From NCBI GenBank assembly GCA_903930345.1, contig CAIYYI010000256.1:1-41925 (forward strand): a stretch of 41,925 bases of DNA. The letters are read 5' to 3'. A model generated the notes under the pieces. That model saw nothing but the letters and a program-made list of their open reading frames with translations, was not told the DNA's origin and searched no databases. Positions within the stretch are counted from its first letter, which is position 1; each line of letters begins with the position of its first letter. A program made the position numbers and the translations under genes. The stretch comes from an uncultured Verrucomicrobiota bacterium. Lineage in GTDB: Bacteria > Verrucomicrobiota > Verrucomicrobiia > Limisphaerales > CAIYYI01. Shown piece after piece: positions 27,413 through 35,747 of the stretch.

Positions 27413-29453
27413 GAACGACTACCTAGACCAGAACTTTCGCAGCGCGATGGGTCTGGAGTCTTTGCTGAATGACGCAAAAACGGCCCGTCAGCCATACGAA
27501 GCAGACTGGTATCTAAACCGGGCTTTTTTCATCGGACAGCAGTGGGTGGCGTATATTGCTGGCGCTGTTACTCGACCTCCAAGCCTTGATACCACCCGTC
27601 AGTACGTAACGGATAACCGCATCAAGGGCATCATCATCAGCCGGGTAGCGCGTAAGGCGAAGAATCGTCCGTCCTTTTCAGCTACGCCGCAGAGCGCAGA
27701 TGATAAAGCCGTAGACGCAGCTCGTATTGGCGAACGCATCCTGATCAACGATTGGGAAGGACAGCGGCTTCAGTCGAAGATGTTTACGGCCCTTATGTGG
27801 GCCGACGTGTGCTGCGATGGGTTCATCAAGACTTATTGGGATTCGAAAGCAGGCAAACGGTTTGAAGCCCTTGTTGGGCCGGACGGTCAGCCTGTTCCCG
27901 GGCCGTCGGGTCAAATAGCGCGCCCCGAAGACGCAGAGGCACTTGCTCAGATGATGCCGCCTGAAATGATGGCTGAACTGCGCGTCGAAACTGTCAACCA
28001 GGGCGACATCAAAAACGAAGTGCTTAGCCCCTTTGAGTTCTTCCCAGATCCGTTGGCTACCAGCATGGAAGACCTGGAGCATTGCTTCGAAGAAAAGATC
28101 CGAAGCCTGCAGTACATGAAAGAGCGTTACCCGACAGATGTAAAGGGTGAGTTATACACGCCAGTACCCGACGCGAACATCCCTCTAGGCGTCTCTGAGG
28201 GCGCTAGCGGGTACACAGGGAATCTGTTCAAGGGTGGCGGCACTCACAGCGGCGGTGTGCGTTGTAAGGAAGTGCGAGTCAAGCCGTGTGATAACTACCC
28301 CAACGGCTATATGGCGATCTGGGCTAACGACACGCTCCTGGTTCAAGACGATAAACCAGACGATCCAATGCCCTACATCAAGTTTGCCTCAGAAGAAGTG
28401 CCCGGTCGTTTTTGGAGCGCTGCAGTTACTACGGACCTTCGGGGCCCTCAGGTTGACCTGAACGTAATCAGGACACAGATAAAAGAAAACGCTCGTCGCT
28501 TTGGCAACCCAGCAATCATGTGCAGCCGTCAGGCCAAGGTGGAATACCATGGCGTGCCGGGCGAACGGATTGATTTTGACAGCACAGTTATGGACGCAAA
28601 GCCGGAATACCTGATTCCGCCGCCCATGCAGGCATACATCGAAAACGAGATCGGACGCATCGAGAAGTCTATGGAGGAAATCTCCGGGCTTCATGAAGTG
28701 TCTAGAGCTACCGTGCCTGCCGGTGTTACCGCAGCTAGCGCAATCAACCTGCTGCTAGAACAGGATGAAACTCGCATTGGTCCTGAGATTCAGCAGATGG
28801 AGTTTGCCCTGGGTCAGTGGGGCACAAAGATTCTGAAGCTCCGAGCTGAATACAACACAGATGAACGTATCGTCAAGATCGCTGGCGAAGACGGTAACTG
28901 GGATGTTTTTGCGTTCAAGGGTGAGATGCTGGGCGAAGACCCGCACGTGGAAGTTCAGGCTGGTTCCTCAATGCCTCGCTCTAAGGCAGCCAAGCAGGCA
29001 GCCATGACTGAAGTATTGGCCCTGGTCTTCCAGTACGGCGTACCAGTAGATGAGCGCAACCTGCGCAAGTTCTTGAAGGACTATGAAGCTGGTGGCCTTG
29101 ATCGCCTGTTTGAAGGCATGACAGAAGACGCTAAGCAGGTCAACCGCGAAAACCGACTGCTACTTGAAGGCCAGCAAGTCACAATCAACGGTTACGACAA
29201 CCATGAGTTCCACGTTGCTGAACACACTGAGTTCCAAAAGAGCCATCGTTACGCTCAGCTACCCCCGGAAATCAAACAGTTCTTTGAGCAACACGTTGTC
29301 GAGCATCGGATGTATCTTGCGGAACTGGCAGAAATGCAAGCAATGAATCAGGCCGAAGCAGGACAGGCACAGATCGAGTCTGAAGCTCAGGCAGATCAAA
29401 GTACTGAACTGGTGAAGGCTGAAGCCAACAACACAGGAGGAACAAGTGCCTGA
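27402..29453 (+). CDS. Portal protein
   Basis: A 683-residue portal of the podovirus (P22-like) size class. It forms the dodecameric ring at one capsid vertex through which DNA passes. Supporting stretches are the early RQPYEADWYLNRAFFIGQQW, the stem-like region NEIGRIEKSMEEISGLHEVS near the middle, and the C-terminal helical barrel (ANNTGG end with Gln/Glu-rich helices). The TTG at 27402 with GGAGG 6 bases upstream is chosen over the TTG at 27372. It overlaps genes on both sides and precedes the scaffold and capsid genes, as expected. Confidence 0.88.
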   Translation: MENENDYLDQNFRSAMGLESLLNDAKTARQPYEADWYLNRAFFIGQQWVAYIAGAVTRPPSLDTTRQYVTDNRIKGIIISRVARKAKNRPSFSATPQSADDKAVDAARIGERILINDWEGQRLQSKMFTALMWADVCCDGFIKTYWDSKAGKRFEALVGPDGQPVPGPSGQIARPEDAEALAQMMPPEMMAELRVETVNQGDIKNEVLSPFEFFPDPLATSMEDLEHCFEEKIRSLQYMKERYPTDVKGELYTPVPDANIPLGVSEGASGYTGNLFKGGGTHSGGVRCKEVRVKPCDNYPNGYMAIWANDTLLVQDDKPDDPMPYIKFASEEVPGRFWSAAVTTDLRGPQVDLNVIRTQIKENARRFGNPAIMCSRQAKVEYHGVPGERIDFDSTVMDAKPEYLIPPPMQAYIENEIGRIEKSMEEISGLHEVSRATVPAGVTAASAINLLLEQDETRIGPEIQQMEFALGQWGTKILKLRAEYNTDERIVKIAGEDGNWDVFAFKGEMLGEDPHVEVQAGSSMPRSKAAKQAAMTEVLALVFQYGVPVDERNLRKFLKDYEAGGLDRLFEGMTEDAKQVNRENRLLLEGQQVTINGYDNHEFHVAEHTEFQKSHRYAQLPPEIKQFFEQHVVEHRMYLAELAEMQAMNQAEAGQAQIESEAQADQSTELVKAEANNTGGTSA

Positions 29454-29784
29454 AGCACCAGATCCCCATACCGCAAAGCTCGTTCAAGCAATTGAGTCAT
29501 ACATGGAGAATCCGCCGCAGGATATGCCTGATGGTTTGAATGAACAGTTGACCTCGTTGGGCAACAGTTTGCGTGGCTATGGTGGCGACGCGGGTTACAC
29601 ACCTGGTCAGCTTGAAGCCATGAAAGCAACTGACGGCACAGGGGAAAGTTATGCCGTTGCCGGAACTGGTGACGACCAGCCTAGCCCGGGCCAGCAGGAG
29701 TTTGATCAGTACATTGAAAAAGCTCGGGCTGCGTTTCACCAAGAAAACCCTGAGTCACAGACCGCTGCTGTTGTAAAGCAGTGA
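29446..29784 (+). CDS. Hypothetical protein (112 aa, GTG start)
   Basis: A polar, mostly disordered acidic protein with one helix (LVQAIESYMENP) and a second near the end (FDQYIEKARAAFHQ). The GTG has AGGAGG just upstream and overlaps the portal's end. It may be a scaffold- or portal-associated factor; no family known. Confidence 0.65.
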   Translation: MPEAPDPHTAKLVQAIESYMENPPQDMPDGLNEQLTSLGNSLRGYGGDAGYTPGQLEAMKATDGTGESYAVAGTGDDQPSPGQQEFDQYIEKARAAFHQENPESQTAAVVKQ

Positions 29785-29975
29785 GGCGAGTTGTAACTAA
29801 GCAAGAACTTGACCAAGCAATTGTGGCTTGGCTGGAAAAAAACCCGGAGCATGACTACCGGGAAGATGTAGAAAAAACCCAGATGGCTTTGGCAAGTCCC
29901 GGGCAATGGGAAGCAGCAAAAGTCGTTGAGATAGACGACAACGTAGTACCATTAGAACACGATGACCAAGGGTAA
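29781..29975 (+). CDS. Hypothetical protein (64 aa, GTG start)
   Basis: A small acidic helical protein (KQELDQAIVAWLEKNPEHDY). The GTG overlaps the previous stop. Unknown function. Confidence 0.6.
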   Translation: MRRVVTKQELDQAIVAWLEKNPEHDYREDVEKTQMALASPGQWEAAKVVEIDDNVVPLEHDDQG

Positions 29976-30051
29976 AGCAACACATGGGTCAGGGCCGGGG
30001 CACCGGTACAGCCTGTCGTTGTGGAACTACAGTCCGAGAGGAAGCAAATGA
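29962..30051 (+). CDS. Tiny protein (29 aa), possible
   Basis: An ATG frame that overlaps the gene before it and ends in ATGA with the scaffold gene. The product is basic and Gly/Ser-rich (KGKATHGSGPGHRYSLSLW). It may serve only to couple translation into the scaffold gene. Confidence 0.4.
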   Translation: MTKGKATHGSGPGHRYSLSLWNYSPRGSK

Positions 30052-30911
30052 GTGACGCAGTAGCACAGCCGGAAGCACCCGAAGTAGAGGCAGCAGAAGG
30101 CCAAGGCGCTGAGTCCACCGGAAGCGAGCTCTATAGCGCGTTTCTGGAAGGCGTACCCGAAGAAATCCATGACCAGGTGTTGGTGGCTCTAAAGGCTCAG
30201 GATGCCGAGTTTACAAAGAAGTTTCAGTCGCGCAGTGAGCGAACGAAGCCCTTTGAAGAACTGGGGATTCTTGACCAAGATCCACGAGCAGTAGGTCAGT
30301 ACCTTCAACTCGATCAGGCCATAGCTGCCGCCCAACAGGGTGACAGCGAAGCTCAGGAAGCCGTGTACCAGTGGTGGGACAAGGTGGGCGAAGCCCTCCA
30401 GTTCTACGAAGGGGAAGCGAGCGAAGAGGCTGAGGGTGTCGATGATGAACTCGATCCGCTGGATATGGATGCTAAATCCTTTCAGCAGGCCGTGCAGCGC
30501 CAGGTGGAGCAAGTAGTAGGCCCCATCGCTCAGCATCTGCAGTCAAAAGAGGCCGCAGAGGCTCAGCAGCAGGCGCTAGCTGAAGCCAACGATCACATCG
30601 ACGGATGGATTTCCGAGATCAAGTCAGCGAACCCAAGTGTGTTTGAGGGTGAGGCTGGAGAGCAGGCACTAGAAGAAGTACTTACTCTTTCCGAGTTGTT
30701 CATCGATGAAGAGAATCCAGTTGCGGCTGGATTTGCTAAGTACCAGTCGCTGGTGTCTAAAGGTGAAGCCGGGCTTTTTGCGAAAAAGCAGAATCAGCCC
30801 CAGGTACCGGAAGGTGCCGGAAAAGCAAGCACTGCTCCTTCAATCCCCACCATGAAGAACGCACGAGACGTCGCACTTGAGTACGTCCGACAAGGTAAAG
30901 CAAACAGTTAG
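30048..30911 (+). CDS. Scaffolding protein
   Basis: A 287-residue, very acidic protein (many Glu, Gln and Ala) with long helices (LQSKEAAEAQQQALAEA), a basic C-terminal end (ARDVALEYVRQGKANS) and little hydrophobic core, placed between portal and major capsid protein. These are the features of a phage scaffold, whose basic end contacts the capsid. ATG 30048 has GAGGAAG 5 bases upstream; an earlier in-frame start at 30021 was rejected. Confidence 0.82.
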   Translation: MSDAVAQPEAPEVEAAEGQGAESTGSELYSAFLEGVPEEIHDQVLVALKAQDAEFTKKFQSRSERTKPFEELGILDQDPRAVGQYLQLDQAIAAAQQGDSEAQEAVYQWWDKVGEALQFYEGEASEEAEGVDDELDPLDMDAKSFQQAVQRQVEQVVGPIAQHLQSKEAAEAQQQALAEANDHIDGWISEIKSANPSVFEGEAGEQALEEVLTLSELFIDEENPVAAGFAKYQSLVSKGEAGLFAKKQNQPQVPEGAGKASTAPSIPTMKNARDVALEYVRQGKANS

Positions 30912-30926
30912 AAAGGAGTTTGAGCA

Positions 30927-32192
30927 ATGCCTCAGACACTGACTTCTGCCGATGCCATCCTCAAGGATGTTTACGAGGGCCCGGTCATCGAGCAGTTGAA
31001 TTACAAGACGTACATGATCGATCAGATCGAACGTGAAACCCAGTTCCAGATGACCGCGCGCGGTCGGAAGGCCATTCTCGCAGCGCACGTCGGGCGAAAC
31101 AGGGGTCGTGGCGCACGAGGCGACGGCGGTACTCTGCCGGTAGCTGGTGAACAGAAGTGGGAAGACATCCAGGTTCCGATCAATTACTTCTATCAGGGTA
31201 TTGAACTGACGGATGCATCGATCGAGGCAACCAAGTCGAATGACGGCGCTTTTGTGTCGCTGCTCGACGCGGAAGTCAAGGGCGCTACGCAGGACATGAA
31301 AAAGGATGTCAACCGACAGGTTTGGGGGCCGGGTAACGGCATCCTGGCTACGTGTGTAAGCGCGGCGTCGGCGGTTGTAACTGTTGATTCAGTCCAGTAC
31401 TGCAAGATCGGTGACCCGGTCGCAGTTCTGGTTACGGCAACAGGCGCAACTACTGCTGGTGTTACGCCTACCACCATCAGCGCGATTAATCCGGCTACGC
31501 CGTCGATCACGCTGGCAGCTGCTCCTGCAACACCCGCCAGCATCAACGGCACCTACTCGGTGTACCTGCTGGGTTCTCGTAACCTGGAGATGACCTCCAT
31601 GCAGCAGATCTGCTCGACCAGCCGTACGCTGTTTGGAGTCAACTCTGCAACGGCAGGCAACGAGTGGTGGAACTCTCAGGTCATCAACGTCGGTTCATCT
31701 GCAGCTGCACCAGCAATCGCTGGTGAGACTGCGTTTGAGCTGATCGCTGACCGCGTTGGAGAGACCGGACAGGGCGAAACGGAGTCGTATGTAACGACCC
31801 GTGGCATCCGTCGCAGGCTCGCTGACACGTTCCAGTCAACCAAGCGGTTTACAAACCGTGAGGCCGTTCAGATCCACGGTGGCTACTCAGCCATCATGGT
31901 TGCGTCTGGTTCTGGTGAAAGGCCCGTCGTCGTTGATGACGATTGCCCGAAGCAGAACGTGTTCGCTCTGGACAAGTCAGCACTCCGGTGGTACCAGCAG
32001 ACCACCCCGGGGTTCCTGGCTGATCCGAAGTCGGGCCAGATCCTCCATCTGAAGACCACTGGGTCTTCGGGCGGCAGAGATGCTGTGTGGCAGGGATGGA
32101 TGCGTTGGTACGCATCACTCGCCTCCACGGCTCCGAATCGTCTCGGACGCCTCCAGTTCTGCACTGACGACGCTCCCAGCGTAATCAGCTAG
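30927..32192 (+). CDS. Major capsid protein
   Basis: A 421-residue protein likely of the HK97 fold, forming the icosahedral shell. Seen: an N-terminal helix region (SADAILKDVYEGPVIEQL), a basic loop (RNRGRGARG) typical of an E-loop, VPINYFYQGIELTDASIEAT as the spine-like strand and helix, and a mid-protein Ala/Thr-rich insertion (about 145-205) like a surface domain. ATG 30927 has AAAGGAG upstream. The gene order scaffold then capsid and the strong ribosome site fit a highly expressed structural protein; a terminator follows. Confidence 0.9.
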   Translation: MPQTLTSADAILKDVYEGPVIEQLNYKTYMIDQIERETQFQMTARGRKAILAAHVGRNRGRGARGDGGTLPVAGEQKWEDIQVPINYFYQGIELTDASIEATKSNDGAFVSLLDAEVKGATQDMKKDVNRQVWGPGNGILATCVSAASAVVTVDSVQYCKIGDPVAVLVTATGATTAGVTPTTISAINPATPSITLAAAPATPASINGTYSVYLLGSRNLEMTSMQQICSTSRTLFGVNSATAGNEWWNSQVINVGSSAAAPAIAGETAFELIADRVGETGQGETESYVTTRGIRRRLADTFQSTKRFTNREAVQIHGGYSAIMVASGSGERPVVVDDDCPKQNVFALDKSALRWYQQTTPGFLADPKSGQILHLKTTGSSGGRDAVWQGWMRWYASLASTAPNRLGRLQFCTDDAPSVIS

Positions 32193-32204
32193 AACATTCA
32201 GTAG

Positions 32205-32236
32205 CGCCGGTCCTGGGCCAAGTCCTGGGACCGGCG
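32205..32236 (+). terminator. Hairpin terminator after the capsid gene
   Basis: CGCCGGTCC (32205-32213) and GGACCGGCG (32228-32236) pair perfectly, with GGG/CCT additions inside. Only TATGCTGTTCTT follows, so the U-tract is poor. The -10 box of the next gene begins right after the stem. Confidence 0.75.
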
Positions 32237-32242
32237 TATGCT
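32237..32242 (+). promoter_or_regulatory. Leaderless -10 box (TATGCT)
   Basis: Ends 6 bases before the ATG at 32249, directly downstream of the terminator stem. There is no ribosome site in the short leader. Confidence 0.6.
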
Positions 32243-32248
32243 GTTCTT

Positions 32249-32704
32249 ATGACCTGGGACGGAGAAATAGAAGCAGCAACGCTTGATCAGTTCCGGCAAG
32301 GCCAGGACGGTCGAATGCATGTCATCAACGCTGACGCTGGTGGCATTGTTGCCCGAATGCGGCGGATTGATCCGAACCTTCACTTGCGTTACTCAGAGGC
32401 AGGTGAGTGCTACATCGTGTACTGGGTAAGCCCAGAGACACGGCAAGAAGAACTGGTAGCGACCTACCAAGAGCTTGACCAGCGCATAGCAGCTGACCTT
32501 GAACGCTTGGAGCACATGCAACGTCAGCCGGGCTACTCCTACGCAGATGAGCTTGACAAAAAAGACGCACAGGCTGAAAAAGATGGCAATGACGCGCACA
32601 AAGAGGCAATGGCTGCTAGCGCGGAAAAACTGCACTATGCCTTGCGAAAAGACAAAAACATGCTGGGCCAAAGAGTCTTCATTCCCAACGGCCTGAAGGA
32701 GTAG
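32249..32704 (+). CDS. Hypothetical structural protein (151 aa)
   Basis: The first half is a compact alpha/beta section (GGIVARMRRIDPNLHLRYSE, CYIVYWVSPETRQEELV), the second half a long charged coiled coil (ELDKKDAQAEKDGNDAHKE). The tail (RKDKNMLGQRVFIPNG) ends with a sequence seen in some phage head-completion proteins, but I cannot name the family. It leads a new transcript after the capsid terminator. Confidence 0.7.
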   Translation: MTWDGEIEAATLDQFRQGQDGRMHVINADAGGIVARMRRIDPNLHLRYSEAGECYIVYWVSPETRQEELVATYQELDQRIAADLERLEHMQRQPGYSYADELDKKDAQAEKDGNDAHKEAMAASAEKLHYALRKDKNMLGQRVFIPNGLKE

Positions 32705-32707
32705 AAT
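32702..32707 (+). promoter_or_regulatory. Leaderless -10 box (TAGAAT)
   Basis: Ends 6 bases before the ATG at 32714 and overlaps the previous stop codon. Confidence 0.55.
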
Positions 32708-32713
32708 CGGCGT

Positions 32714-33361
32714 ATGCCGACTTACTACGACCTGACCCAAGAAGTACTGGCTCATCAGTTCTCTCCTGCGCAGTACACAACCTACGTAGAAGACCGGCTT
32801 AATCAAAGTCTTCAGTATGTTTGCGCTCAGACTGACTTTGAACAGATCAACACCTTTGTGTCGATCACAGTACCTGCGTCGACTGGAAGCTTTACCTTGC
32901 CTACGGACTTCAACCGAGTTCAATACTTGGAACGTCAAGATGGTAACCGCTGGGTTCCGCTTATCCAAGTGCCTGCCGCCCGTTTTGACAAGCTTGCCGC
33001 AGCTGACGGTGAGCCAACGCACTACTCGGTTCGCCCAAACAACGTTGTCGCACTGCACCCGGTTTTTTCGTCGGAAGTTGTAGTCGGGCTTTCCTATTAC
33101 CGCAATCCCCCTTTGCTCGACAGCGCCCTTGACGTACCAATCATTCCTGAGCAGTACCACTACATGCTGGTTCATCACGCATTGAAGTTTTGCTACGAGC
33201 GAGAAAATGATTACACGTCAGCGCAATACCACCTGGGGCAGTTTCAGGAAGCACTTATGAAGTGCCGTGGTGAAGTCCACAACGCCTGGAACCCATCGTC
33301 ACAGCCTCGGCGCATTGGTGACGACATGACGGATCTGGCAGACGTTCTCCAAGGGCTGTAG
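32714..33361 (+). CDS. Head-tail adaptor protein
   Basis: A 215-residue protein of the phage adaptor type: an N-terminal helix (TYYDLTQEVLAHQFS ... EDRLNQSLQYVC), a beta section (TFVSITVPASTGSFTLPTDF, RVQYLERQDGNRWVP) and a helical end (EQYHYMLVHHALKFCYEREN). It would attach under the portal and join it to the tail nozzle. Order and length fit P22 gp4/T7 gp11-like positions. Confidence 0.75.
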   Translation: MPTYYDLTQEVLAHQFSPAQYTTYVEDRLNQSLQYVCAQTDFEQINTFVSITVPASTGSFTLPTDFNRVQYLERQDGNRWVPLIQVPAARFDKLAAADGEPTHYSVRPNNVVALHPVFSSEVVVGLSYYRNPPLLDSALDVPIIPEQYHYMLVHHALKFCYERENDYTSAQYHLGQFQEALMKCRGEVHNAWNPSSQPRRIGDDMTDLADVLQGL

Positions 33362-33363
33362 AA

Positions 33364-35001
33364 ATGGCAACCGGCGAACCCGTTGTCTACATGGATTTTA
33401 CAGGCGGAATCCACCTTGACGAAAGCACCTATCTAATAGCAGACAAAGAATGTTATGACGCGCGGAACGTCACCACCAAGCAACATGGAGAGTTGACTAA
33501 ACGCGACGGCTGGGCACGTCACTCAACCATGGGAGTGTTGGACAAAGCGCACACTTTGTTCCCGTTGAACATAGGCGCAAACACAAATCTGCTGGCGATC
33601 GGTCCTGACGGTTCAGAAGACAAAGCGGTTCACCTAAACGGAAGCGGTGCTAGCACTACGCTGACGTTGAATTCACCGCTGACAACGCTGACCGCAAATA
33701 AGCGCTGGTCTTTTGCGCAAGGCCCCAAAGGTACGAATGGCACGGCGACAGTTGTAGACGCAACCTTTTACGGTATTAATGGCGTTGATCGGCCCATGCG
33801 GTGGACCGGTAACTCATCTGACCCGATGAATGAGTGGGAAGCTTGGGCGGGGCAGACTGTTCCAAGGTACGCAAAGTACTTGATTTATCACCTGGATCAG
33901 TTCTGGGCATCGGGCGATCCAAACTTTCCGGGCCGCGTTTACCGCACAGGCACGCAAAACGAAAGCTTTTTTACCACGCCCTTGCCTGACCCCTGTAACT
34001 GGGATACAGCGTTTATCGACGACGTTGAGCCTTTTGATGGTCAAAACATCACCGGGCTAGGAAAGGTGGGGCCCTACCTGCTGGTGTTCAAGGCTCAGTC
34101 TACGTATGTATTGAGTGACCCCAACACTGGTGTGTACCGCAAAATCTCTTCAACAATGGGCTGCTCTTCGCATCGATCGATCGTAGAGACTGCTGAGGGA
34201 ACAATGTTTTATTCCGACGATGTCGGCGTGTGCATTACAGACGGCACAAACATTAGGGTGCTGTCAACAAAAATTGAGCCGCTGTTAGACGCGGTAGCAT
34301 CGGCGTACCCATTAGCAACTAAAAACTCAGTTGCCACGTTTTGGAAAGACTCGTATTACCTTTCGTTTCCGGGCCTCGGCCAAAGCGGTCCGGGAATCAA
34401 TACCTTGACGTTGGAGTACAAAACAGACACCCAGGCGTGGTGGATTCATACGTGTGCCGCAGACGACTTTGCCATCTTGGACCCCTCTGGTACGCCTCGT
34501 TTGTATGGGGTTGACCCGGTGTTGCCGCTTGCTCAACGGTGCTTTGTCCAAGGCCTGTATAGCGATAGCGACTACGTTGTTGCTACGCCAACCACAGACG
34601 TACGCAAACCGTACCAATCAATTTGGCAAGGGCCTTATTGGACGTGGGGGAACCCACACCTGAACAAGCGAGTAGCGCAATTTCGCATGGATGGTTTAGG
34701 AAATTGGACCGCAAGGGCAGCAGAACGGTTCCAGCAAAATTACCGACCGATGGATTCCGTGCTGTGGGAGCAAGGACCGGCCAGCGCAACCTCAACAATT
34801 TTTGGCGGGGCTGGGACTTTTGGTCCTGCGGCTCCCGATGGTGAAATCTTTGGGGTGCCTTACGGCGTTACTCAAATGCGCTATCCAACACCGTTGGACG
34901 GTTGGGGCCGGGCTTGGTCAATTAAAATTGAAGACGGTGAATCAACTAACCCGTTTGAGCTCTATTCAATCGCCGCATTTATCCGACCACGTAAAGATTA
35001 G
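33364..35001 (+). CDS. Tail nozzle/stabilisation protein, beta-propeller type (545 aa)
   Basis: A beta-rich protein with repeated blade-like strands (FTGGIHLDESTYLIADKECY, DGSEDKAVHLNG, LLVFKAQSTYVLSDPNTGVY, YSDDVGVCITDGTNIRVLS, SYYLSFPGLG). Such propellers plug the short tail in P22 gp10 and T7 gp12. It directly follows the adaptor and precedes the fibres. No tape-measure or tail-tube gene is near, which supports a short tail. Confidence 0.65.
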   Translation: MATGEPVVYMDFTGGIHLDESTYLIADKECYDARNVTTKQHGELTKRDGWARHSTMGVLDKAHTLFPLNIGANTNLLAIGPDGSEDKAVHLNGSGASTTLTLNSPLTTLTANKRWSFAQGPKGTNGTATVVDATFYGINGVDRPMRWTGNSSDPMNEWEAWAGQTVPRYAKYLIYHLDQFWASGDPNFPGRVYRTGTQNESFFTTPLPDPCNWDTAFIDDVEPFDGQNITGLGKVGPYLLVFKAQSTYVLSDPNTGVYRKISSTMGCSSHRSIVETAEGTMFYSDDVGVCITDGTNIRVLSTKIEPLLDAVASAYPLATKNSVATFWKDSYYLSFPGLGQSGPGINTLTLEYKTDTQAWWIHTCAADDFAILDPSGTPRLYGVDPVLPLAQRCFVQGLYSDSDYVVATPTTDVRKPYQSIWQGPYWTWGNPHLNKRVAQFRMDGLGNWTARAAERFQQNYRPMDSVLWEQGPASATSTIFGGAGTFGPAAPDGEIFGVPYGVTQMRYPTPLDGWGRAWSIKIEDGESTNPFELYSIAAFIRPRKD

Positions 35002-35004
35002 GGG

Positions 35005-35010
35005 TACACT
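35005..35010 (+). promoter_or_regulatory. Leaderless -10 box (TACACT)
   Basis: Ends 5 bases before the ATG at 35016; no clear ribosome site. Confidence 0.5.
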
Positions 35011-35015
35011 AAGGC

Positions 35016-35747
35016 ATGGCAAACATCTATCCAGACATACCAATTCTTGGTCAGCCGACAGCGACCGAAGACATCAAGATCAAAGATGCTTTTAATGAAA
35101 TCGTAACGCTAGTCAACGGCCAGCTTGACAACGCAAACATTGCTGTTGGCGCGAACATCTTGGGTGACAAGCTCGCAAACACGTCAGTCAGCACAGCTCA
35201 GCTGGCAAACTTGTCTGTTACTACAGCCAAGCTGGCAGATACTTCGGTTACAACGGGCAAGCTGCCGGATGACGCAGTTACTGGTGCCAAAATTGCTACT
35301 GATGCCGTTACGGCAGATTCAATACTTGCCGGTGCTGTTGGCTCAGTTGAACTGGCTGCACTTGCCGTGCTTAGCGGCAAGGTCAAGTTTGCCTTTCATT
35401 CCGGGTATGGCTCTTTTAATACAGCTGGTGTAGATGCCACCGGTATATGCGCTTCAGCAGATGACGTGCCACCAGGTACTTACTTGGCGCTTGCTCAATA
35501 CGGAACAGCGGTACACTGCCACAGCCCTCAGCTCATAGGTTTCACTTCAACGATTGTTGAAGCCGGTAGCATCAACAACGTAAGCAACCAGCTTTGGGGC
35601 CAGGGTTCAGCAAAGTACTCATTTGCAACCCATGTAGGCATGGTTACTGTCAACACGACAGGCAGCGTCGGTCTACAGGTTGTACGCCCTCCAGCGTCAG
35701 GAGTTGTCATCGGCGAGATACGACTGTTTGGGATCAGTGCGGCGTAA
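35016..35747 (+). CDS. Tail fibre or spike-base protein with short repeats (243 aa)
   Basis: After a short start (IYPDIPILGQPTATEDIKIK), residues ~30-115 are repeats of the type TTAKLADTSVTTGKLPDDAVTGAKIA, a 7-10-residue pattern of trimeric beta-helical shafts. A C-terminal beta domain (FAFHSGYGSFNTAGVDATG ... GEIRLFGISA) resembles the C1q-like heads of fibre proteins. It is followed by a longer fibre with no gap, so the two may act together in host binding. Confidence 0.75.
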   Translation: MANIYPDIPILGQPTATEDIKIKDAFNEIVTLVNGQLDNANIAVGANILGDKLANTSVSTAQLANLSVTTAKLADTSVTTGKLPDDAVTGAKIATDAVTADSILAGAVGSVELAALAVLSGKVKFAFHSGYGSFNTAGVDATGICASADDVPPGTYLALAQYGTAVHCHSPQLIGFTSTIVEAGSINNVSNQLWGQGSAKYSFATHVGMVTVNTTGSVGLQVVRPPASGVVIGEIRLFGISAA